14,050 nt of DNA, taken from positions 1 through 14,050 of the forward strand of contig JAWVZU010000077.1 in assembly GCA_033722075.1 (NCBI GenBank), given 5' to 3'. This stretch comes from JAWVZU01 sp033722075. GTDB taxonomy: Bacteria; Pseudomonadota; Gammaproteobacteria; Xanthomonadales; SZUA-38. This document shows positions 7,956 through 11,875 of the stretch, piece after piece (the stretch's first letter is position 1; each line of letters starts with the position of its first letter). A program made the translations under genes and the position numbers. The notes beneath the pieces are model-generated. The model worked only from the letters and a program-made list of their open reading frames with translations. It did no database searches and was not told the origin of the DNA.

Positions 7956-7985
7956 ACCCTAACGCGTCTGGCCGGCGATGGCCAA
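7956..7985 (-). promoter_or_regulatory. Candidate promoter for the RRM gene
   Basis: On the minus strand, TTGGCC (7985-7980) and TAGGGT (7961-7956) are separated by 18 bp. They match the most conserved positions of the -35 and -10 boxes and lie about 80 bp upstream of the RRM start. The divergent 260-bp spacer (7878-8137) must also serve the gene at 8138. TTTGCC at 8070-8075 and CATAAG at 8092-8097 (16 bp apart) are a weak plus-strand candidate. Both are pattern-based guesses. Confidence 0.27.
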
Positions 7986-8137
7986 TCAGGGGCATCCTCT
8001 TCGAGCGCTTGTGCCTGCACTATGAACGCGCGAGACGATTCAGGTGCTGTTCCGGAACCGACATCAGTTTTTGCCGAATCCGCTTGAGCGGCATAAGCTT
8101 GCAACTCAGCTGGGCAAAGCGAAGCGGGTTGTGCGAG

Positions 8138-8524
8138 ATGGCCGGCAAATACGAAGTGGGCGTCGAAGGGCGGGTAATCGTCATTCGCTGCATCGGAGCC
8201 TGGGATCGACCGCTCCGGGAAGAATTCCTGGGTGTTCTGGATGAAACCATCGACGGACTGCCGCCCGGGAAGCCCTGGGCGACATTGGTGGATTTCACCG
8301 CCTTCCAACTGGCCGCCGACGATACCCTCGACGTGGCCCGCAAGGCGGTGGCCCTTTGCGAAGCTCGCGGCCGCGCCCACGGCGCTTTCATGATCGGCTC
8401 GCTGGATGTCGGTCAGGCCATGATCGAGCGTCAGGTCATAGACCGGGGTAAAGTCAACGTGCGCCATTTCCAGAACGAGAAGCGCGCCCGCGAGTGGTTG
8501 GCGGAACTGGGTTATTTCACCTGA
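8138..8524 (+). CDS. Small STAS/SpoIIAA-like protein of unknown function
   Basis: A 128-residue soluble protein with no signal peptide or membrane segment. The open frame begins at 8009, but the stretch before Met at 8138 is Cys/Arg-rich and reads as non-coding. From 8138 the sequence is regular: beta strands KYEVGVEGRVIVIRCIGAWD, a helix LREEFLGVLDETIDGL, strand WATLVDFTAF, a helix around TLDVARKAVALCEARG, strand GAFMIGSLDVGQAMIE, and a C-terminal helix NEKRAREWLAELGY. This alternating alpha/beta order and the ending resemble small STAS/SpoIIAA-like domains, which often act in regulation by protein contact. It ends 16 bp before the CDF transporter gene, so the two probably share an mRNA. The family call is moderate; no catalytic residues are apparent. 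Confidence 0.72.
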   Translation: MAGKYEVGVEGRVIVIRCIGAWDRPLREEFLGVLDETIDGLPPGKPWATLVDFTAFQLAADDTLDVARKAVALCEARGRAHGAFMIGSLDVGQAMIERQVIDRGKVNVRHFQNEKRAREWLAELGYFT

Positions 8525-8540
8525 TGACCGGGAGCATCTC

Positions 8541-9191
8541 GTGAGCGCCTGCGGCTGTGATGCGAGCGCCAATGAACTGGCGGCGAACAAACGCCGTCGC
8601 AGGACGCTGCGATGGGTCCTGGCGATCAACGGCGTCATGTTCGTCGGCGTTCTCGGCGCCGGAATCTGGGCCGATTCGCGGGCGCTGATCGCTGATTCCG
8701 CCGACAATCTGGGCGATGCGCTGACCTATGCGTTGAGCCTGCTGGTTATCGGCCAAAGCCTGCGGTGGCGCGCCGGCGCGGCGCTGGTGAAGGGCGGTAT
8801 CCAGCTGCTGTTCGGCGTGCTGGTGGTCATGAGCATCATCCGTGGCCTGCTCGGTGCACCTGACCCGATCGGTGCGGCCATCATCGCCACGGCGTCAGTC
8901 GCCCTGGTGGCCAACCTGGTGTGCTTCGTCCTACTCCTGAAACACCGGGACGAAGACGTCAACATGCGCTCCGTGTGGCTGTGTTCGCGTAACGATGTGC
9001 TGGCCAACGCCGGCGTCATCGTCGCCGGCGGCCTGGTTGCCTGGTTCGGGTCGCCCTGGCCGGACCTGGTCGTGGCGAGCCTCATCGCAGCAATCTTCCT
9101 GCAAACCGCCTACGGTGTGATCAGGGATGCGTTGGCGGCGTGGCGTGAGGGTGGGCGGGCAGCTGATCAGGGGCGGCTGACCACTTCCTGA
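8541..9191 (+). CDS. Short CDF-type cation transporter (no C-terminal domain)
   Basis: A 216-residue membrane protein with about six helices (near 24-43, 48-70, 78-98, 112-132, 155-172 and 174-192). TM2 holds Asp55 and Asp59 in DSADNLGDAL, the metal site of cation diffusion facilitators. In the TM5 region, LCSRNDVLANAGVI aligns with the usual LHxxxDxxGSxGVI, so the site there is Cys148/Asp152 rather than His/Asp. The protein stops after TM6, so the cytoplasmic metal-sensing domain of typical 300-residue CDFs is absent. The N-terminus has a Cys pair (ACGCD) that could receive metal. The start is GTG with GGGAGC upstream at 8530-8535. It is probably co-transcribed with the STAS-like gene. The substrate is unknown; export of a divalent metal by proton exchange is the family expectation. 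Confidence 0.85.
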   Translation: MSACGCDASANELAANKRRRRTLRWVLAINGVMFVGVLGAGIWADSRALIADSADNLGDALTYALSLLVIGQSLRWRAGAALVKGGIQLLFGVLVVMSIIRGLLGAPDPIGAAIIATASVALVANLVCFVLLLKHRDEDVNMRSVWLCSRNDVLANAGVIVAGGLVAWFGSPWPDLVVASLIAAIFLQTAYGVIRDALAAWREGGRAADQGRLTTS

Positions 9192-9218
9192 TCGCTCCGT
9201 TGCCATCTCGCGTCTGGA

Positions 9219-10565
9219 TTAACCCGCTCTGGGCGTATCATCGTCGTCCTCTTCCTCTGCTTCGCGTCTATCGAGGCTGTCGATGCGCCGGTCCAGCACC
9301 GCCAGTGTCTGAGGGTCCAGCTTATCCGCTGCCATCTCCCGCAAGCGGGTTGCCTGCTCCGCGAAGACCGCACGACGGTGACGCTGATTGCAGGCTCTGT
9401 AGCAGCATACCAATGCGTCCATGAGCTGAAGGGTCGCATTTCGATCGCCGGCAAAATAGGGCATCAACTGGCTCAGCGTGCCGTCGACCACAGCCTCGAA
9501 ATCGAGCGCGTTGCGAAACACCCGCGGACTTCCGGCGTCGTCGCTGACTACGGCGCCCGGGAGCTGGCGGCCGCTGAGCGCCGCGAATCCCTCGCTCAGC
9601 CAGTCGACTGCGTTTCCGGCGGTGAATGGATCGTTGATACCGGGGGAGAGGGCCCGAACCGCGATCTCGACCAGCTGGTCCAGGTAGTAGGTGATGTCCT
9701 GCGCCGCACTGCGGCTGGCGCCAAGGCGGAATGCCCCGCGTGCCGCTTCGAGATCGTCTTGCGTTCCGTTGTGCCGCAGGATCGCCTGGCCGGTCATGAC
9801 GAAGTCACCGGGGCTGACCAGCACCCGTAAAGCGCAGTCGTTATCTCGCGCGATGCTCACCAGCTCTGCATGATCGATCCGGCGCACATAGCCGGCCTGG
9901 GTGCTGACGATTTCGTCGTGCCGGTCCCACTCCGGTTCCGGCGCACCCGTCTCGCTGGCATCCCCTCCGGACTCGAAGCGCTCATTGATCGCCCGGCGCA
10001 TCTGCCGGCCGACCGCATCGATCTGAGTCTGGATGCGTAACATGTCGGTCGTATGGTGAATGAAGTAGATCAGCCCACCGACGCTGAGCAGGACCAGGAG
10101 CATTCCGCCGGCGAGCGCGATCTGCGGCACGAACCCGCCATGGCTTTCGGTTGGGGAGCGCACCCAGCCCAGAACGACCATGCAATAGGCGAAGGTGCCC
10201 AGGAAGATCCCCAGCGTCAGCTGGCTGCCGCGGTCTTCCATGAAGTTGGCGAATACCCGGCTCCCGAACTGGGTGGTGACCGTGGCAATGGCGGCGATGG
10301 TGATCGAAAAGGTGACCCCAGCCACCCCGATCATCGAGGCTGCCGCGGTCGACAGCAGGCTTCTAGCGCCTTCGGCGGAGACGCGATCGAGCCCGAGCAG
10401 CGCCAGCAACTGGTTCACTTCGAACCAACGGTCCAGTGAGGCCGCCAGAAGACCGCCAAACACGCCGGCAAGCGTCATCAGGCCGGGGAAGAACCAGTAG
10501 TTCTCCGCCAGTTGTCCATAGATCTTACGCAGGTTCACGAGCCCATCATCGCACGAAGGGGCCAC
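9219..10565 (-). CDS. DUF2254 family membrane protein
   Basis: A 448-residue predicted inner-membrane protein. Four helices lie near residues 26-44, 71-95, 116-134 and 147-169. The segment VAGVTFSITIAAIATVTTQFGSR and the following FMEDRGSQLTLGIFLGTF are characteristic of DUF2254. The cytosolic part from about 175 contains the signature QDITYYLDQLVEIAVRALSPGINDPF (about 289-314). It ends in an acidic run, EEEDDDD. The function of the family is unknown. The frame opens at a GTG at 10565; a second GTG at 10538 (giving MNLRKIYGQL) fits the usual N-terminus of the family and may be the true start. The gene is convergent with the CDF gene (27-bp gap) and has no operon partner here. Confidence 0.88.
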   Translation of the reverse strand: MAPSCDDGLVNLRKIYGQLAENYWFFPGLMTLAGVFGGLLAASLDRWFEVNQLLALLGLDRVSAEGARSLLSTAAASMIGVAGVTFSITIAAIATVTTQFGSRVFANFMEDRGSQLTLGIFLGTFAYCMVVLGWVRSPTESHGGFVPQIALAGGMLLVLLSVGGLIYFIHHTTDMLRIQTQIDAVGRQMRRAINERFESGGDASETGAPEPEWDRHDEIVSTQAGYVRRIDHAELVSIARDNDCALRVLVSPGDFVMTGQAILRHNGTQDDLEAARGAFRLGASRSAAQDITYYLDQLVEIAVRALSPGINDPFTAGNAVDWLSEGFAALSGRQLPGAVVSDDAGSPRVFRNALDFEAVVDGTLSQLMPYFAGDRNATLQLMDALVCCYRACNQRHRRAVFAEQATRLREMAADKLDPQTLAVLDRRIDSLDRREAEEEDDDDTPRAG

Positions 10566-10607
10566 GTGGTCGTCACCGCCTCGTCATTCCAACGGTCAAG
10601 CACAAAT

Positions 10608-10692
10608 GATCGCCCGATCCGGGGTTAACACTTCATGAGTCCACCACTGGTGGATCCTCCACGGCTTAGCAGTGAAAGCGACAGAACCCCGC
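10608..10692 (+). repeat. Diverged direct repeat, copy A
   Basis: Copy A starts GATCGCCCGATCC and ends ACCCCGC. Compared with copy B (10992-11076, also 85 bp), the first 30 bases match at 24 positions. The middle differs. TCCTCCACGGC is identical in both, followed by a loosely similar tail to ACCCCGC. The middle of copy A is a small palindrome, TCCACC-ACT-GGTGGA (10640-10654). Confidence 0.6.
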
Positions 10693-10734
10693 ATGGCAGA
10701 ACGAGGTGGGTGTACCGATCGAGTCTATTCGTTC

Positions 10735-10753
10735 GAAGCCCATCGAGGGCTTC
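10735..10753. other. Perfect inverted repeat (hairpin 1)
   Basis: GAAGCCC at 10735-10741 and GGGCTTC at 10747-10753 form a perfect 7-bp stem with a 5-base loop, ATCGA. No T run follows on either strand. Confidence 0.6.
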
Positions 10754-10761
10754 TCAACACG

Positions 10762-10788
10762 GGCCAGTAGTTTGCGGCGTCACTGGCC
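10762..10788. other. Perfect inverted repeat (hairpin 2)
   Basis: GGCCAGT at 10762-10768 and ACTGGCC at 10782-10788 form a 7-bp stem with a 13-base loop. It lies 8 bp from hairpin 1 and 44 bp from hairpin 3. Confidence 0.55.
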
Positions 10789-10832
10789 GAGAGGCGTCAA
10801 GCAGCTTCGATGACCGTGGTTGCCCAGCAAAG

Positions 10833-10875
10833 TTGCGCCGTGCGGGCACCATCGAAGTGCCCGCAGCACGGGCAA
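10833..10875. other. Long hairpin (hairpin 3) in the tRNA-Lys downstream spacer
   Basis: The left arm (10833-10849) and right arm (10857-10875) pair as TTGC/GCAA, CCGTG/CACGG and TGCGGGCAC/GTGCCCGCA. They are interrupted by small bulges and capped by the 7-base loop CATCGAA. This is the most stable-looking structure in the spacer. There is no adjacent T tract, so it is unlikely to be a simple intrinsic terminator. Confidence 0.65.
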
Positions 10876-10921
10876 TAGCTCCCCGCGTCACTCGGCAAGG
10901 CTGGCGGGAGGTCCAACAGCG

Positions 10922-11000
10922 TCGGGCTGCCTGGATTCGAACCCGGTTGCTCGTACCGAGGAGATTCGTGCGCCAACGCCTGAGAGCAACCGATCACCCG
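10922..11000 (-). pseudogene. tRNA-like remnant
   Basis: On the minus strand, GGTTCGAATCC with flanking CCGGG/CCAGG looks like a tRNA T arm (one stem mismatch). It is followed by CAGCCCG and A, like an acceptor 3' half and discriminator. The sequence 79 nt upstream, CGGGTGA, pairs with it at only five of seven positions (one a G-U). No believable D arm or anticodon arm is visible. Instead there is a 9-bp inverted repeat, CGGTTGCTC (10944-10952 on plus) with GAGCAACCG (10984-10992). It may be a decayed tRNA gene, or the T-arm resemblance may be chance. Confidence 0.35.
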
Positions 11001-11076
11001 ATCCATGGGTAATACTCCATGCGATACTCGGAGGGGGTCCTCCACGGCGCACCATCGACCAACGAAAAAACCCCGC
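10992..11076 (+). repeat. Diverged direct repeat, copy B
   Basis: Starts GATCACCCGATCC and ends ACCCCGC inside the tRNA-Lys terminator. It shares 24 of the first 30 bases and TCCTCCACGGC with copy A, 384 bp away. Because copy B includes the terminator 3' half, copy A looks like a duplicate of the tRNA downstream region in which the terminator stem has been lost. Confidence 0.6.
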
Positions 11077-11091
11077 GCCGGGCGGGGTTTT
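11065..11091 (-). terminator. Intrinsic terminator of tRNA-Lys
   Basis: On the minus strand AAAACCCCGC, a 5-base loop CCGGC and GCGGGGTTTT make a perfect 10-bp stem followed by further T residues (TTTTTT at 11070-11065). It starts about 20 bp after the tRNA 3' end. The flanking A and T runs mean it could also work on the plus strand, though no plus-strand gene approaches it. Confidence 0.9.
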
Positions 11092-11111
11092 CAGAATCGT
11101 TGCTTCGATGA

Positions 11112-11184
11112 TGGGCCGTGAAGGATTCGAACCTTCGACCAATGGATTAAAAGTCCACTGCTCTACCAACTGAGCTAACGGCCC
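11112..11184 (-). tRNA. tRNA-Lys (anticodon UUU)
   Basis: The 73-nt minus-strand sequence folds as a standard tRNA. The acceptor stem is GGGCCGT with ACGGCCC. The D arm is GCTC-AGTTGGTA-GAGC. The anticodon stem is GTGGA/TCCAT with loop CTTTTAA (anticodon TTT). The variable loop is TGGTC, and the T arm is GAAGG-TTCGAAT-CCTTC. The discriminator is A. It closely matches E. coli tRNA-Lys and reads AAA/AAG codons. The next three bases are TCA rather than CCA, so the 3' CCA appears not to be encoded and would be added by the CCA-adding enzyme. It has its own promoter (11206-11234) and terminator (11065-11091), downstream of dps on the same strand. Confidence 0.97.
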
Positions 11185-11205
11185 GCCTGAAAAAACGAGC
11201 GCGAG

Positions 11206-11234
11206 ATAATACGTAAAACGCCCCGAGCCCGCAA
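11206..11234 (-). promoter_or_regulatory. tRNA-Lys promoter overlapping the dps terminator
   Basis: On the minus strand, TTGCGG (11234-11229) and TATTAT (11211-11206) are separated by exactly 17 bp. After the -10 box comes CTCGCGC, a GC-rich discriminator typical of stable-RNA promoters under stringent control. Initiation near 11199 would leave a leader of about 15 nt before the mature tRNA. The -35 box is formed by the loop and 3' arm of the dps terminator stem. Confidence 0.65.
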
Positions 11235-11248
11235 CCATGCGGGCTCGG
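11215..11248 (-). terminator. Intrinsic terminator of dps
   Basis: CCGAGCCCGC and GCGGGCTCGG form a perfect 10-bp stem with the loop ATGGTT on the minus strand (11248-11223). GGCG and TTTT (11218-11215) follow. It lies 33 bp after the dps stop. The T run is short and offset by four bases, so some readthrough into tRNA-Lys is possible. Confidence 0.75.
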
Positions 11249-11280
11249 AAGCTCAGAGCCTCTCGCCTGTCCTGCAACCG

Positions 11281-11718
11281 TTACTGGAGCAGTGCCGCCA
11301 GCATCCAGGCCGACTTCTCGTGCACGGTCTGCCGCTGGGTGGCCAGGTCCACACTGACGTCGTCACCGTTCTCGTCCGCCGCATCTAGGACCGCGTTGGC
11401 CGTCCTGGCGAGCGCCCGGTTGTCATCGCGCAGCGTCGCGATCATCTGGTCGGCGGGCAGGTCGTTGGGAGATTCTTCAAGGGAAGTCAGTTCCGCAAAG
11501 GCCGAGTAGGAACCCGGCGCTCGGGCGCCGAGGGCCCTGATCCGCTCGGCGATTTCGTCCACGGCGGCGGCGAGTTCCGTATATTGCTCCTCGAACAGGT
11601 TGTGCAGGGCGATGAATTGCGGCCCGGTCACGTTCCAGTGGAAATTCTGGGTTTTCAGGTACAACGAATAGGAGTCGGCCAGGAGCCGCGAGAGATTGTG
11701 GATGACTTGGTCAGACAT
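11281..11718 (-). CDS. dps: Dps, DNA-protecting ferritin-like protein
   Basis: A 145-residue ferritin-like protein. Dps dodecamers oxidise ferrous iron with hydrogen peroxide and store it, preventing hydroxyl-radical damage; many also bind DNA. The ferroxidase ligands are all present with exact family spacing: His27 (NFHWN), His39, Asp54 and Glu58 (VDEIAERIRALG), equivalent to His51, His63, Asp78 and Glu82 of E. coli Dps. It lacks the long Lys-rich N-terminal tail of the E. coli protein, so strong DNA binding is less certain. The start follows AAAGGT with 7-base spacing. A TAGAAT -10 box and OxyR- and Fur-like sites lie upstream, shared with divergent hrpA. A hairpin terminator follows the stop. 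Confidence 0.96.
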   Translation of the reverse strand: MSDQVIHNLSRLLADSYSLYLKTQNFHWNVTGPQFIALHNLFEEQYTELAAAVDEIAERIRALGARAPGSYSAFAELTSLEESPNDLPADQMIATLRDDNRALARTANAVLDAADENGDDVSVDLATQRQTVHEKSAWMLAALLQ

Positions 11719-11750
11719 GGTGTTTACCTTTCAATTCGAAACTTGCCCCT

Positions 11751-11779
11751 ATTCTATGTTGGCCAATCAATAAATAAAA
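11751..11779 (-). promoter_or_regulatory. Candidate dps promoter
   Basis: On the minus strand, TAGAAT (11756-11751) is a good -10 box about 33 bp before the dps ATG. The -35 position 17 bp upstream reads TTTTAT (11779-11774), a poor match. A weak -35 box with an adjacent activator site is the pattern expected of an OxyR-dependent promoter. Confidence 0.5.
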
Positions 11780-11784
11780 GTAAT

Positions 11785-11799
11785 TAATAATCATCATAA
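11785..11799. promoter_or_regulatory. Fur-box-like sequence
   Basis: TAATAATCATCATAA matches 11 of 14 informative positions of the 7-1-7 Fur consensus TGATAATnATTATCA. It sits in the AT-rich dps-hrpA spacer, just upstream of the dps -35 region. Iron control of dps is known in several bacteria. AT-rich DNA gives chance matches, so this is tentative. Confidence 0.35.
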
Positions 11800-11800
11800 A

Positions 11801-11817
11801 GATAGGTTTAACCTATC
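11801..11817. promoter_or_regulatory. OxyR-type palindrome upstream of dps
   Basis: GATAGGTTTAACCTATC is a perfect palindrome apart from its central base. It contains ATAG-N7-CTAT (11802-11816), the OxyR half-site including the preferred inner T and A. OxyR binds two such sites in tandem. The second, expected at 11780-11794, is weak (GTAA...TCAT), but it would end right beside the dps -35 box, as at activated promoters. Control of hrpA from the same site is possible. Confidence 0.55.
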
Positions 11818-11875
11818 ACTCTTGTCGGCCAAGGCCGGTTGAAAATAGGCCTCGGGATCGGAAACTACCAATCCA

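Larger units (their letters stand above)
10566..11064. other. Gene-poor, hairpin-rich spacer between DUF2254 and tRNA-Lys
   Basis: No convincing gene is present over about 500 bp. Open frames exist on both strands but are Arg/Pro/Ser-rich, lack ribosome sites, and have no recognisable domain. The stretch holds two diverged direct repeats (10608-10692 and 10992-11076), a tRNA-like remnant (10922-11000), and hairpins at 10640-10654, 10735-10753, 10762-10788 and 10833-10875. This is the region downstream of tRNA-Lys, whose terminator ends at 11065. It looks like decayed or RNA-encoding sequence rather than protein-coding sequence. Confidence 0.6.

Noticed and set aside
7871..8707. A 278-codon open frame on the minus strand
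   Set aside because: It covers the STAS-like gene and the start of the CDF gene in antisense, has no domain signature, and would overlap the RRM promoter region.
10735..10875. CRISPR-like array
   Set aside because: The hairpins differ in sequence and spacing; there are no identical repeats with regular spacers and no cas genes.
10635..11012. A 125-codon open frame on the plus strand in the spacer
   Set aside because: Arg/Ser/Pro-rich, no ribosome site, no domain, and it runs through the hairpins and the tRNA-like remnant.
10566..11184. Integrated mobile element at the tRNA-Lys 3' end
   Set aside because: No integrase or cargo genes are present, and I found no exact repeat of the tRNA 3' end; only a diverged T-arm resemblance exists.
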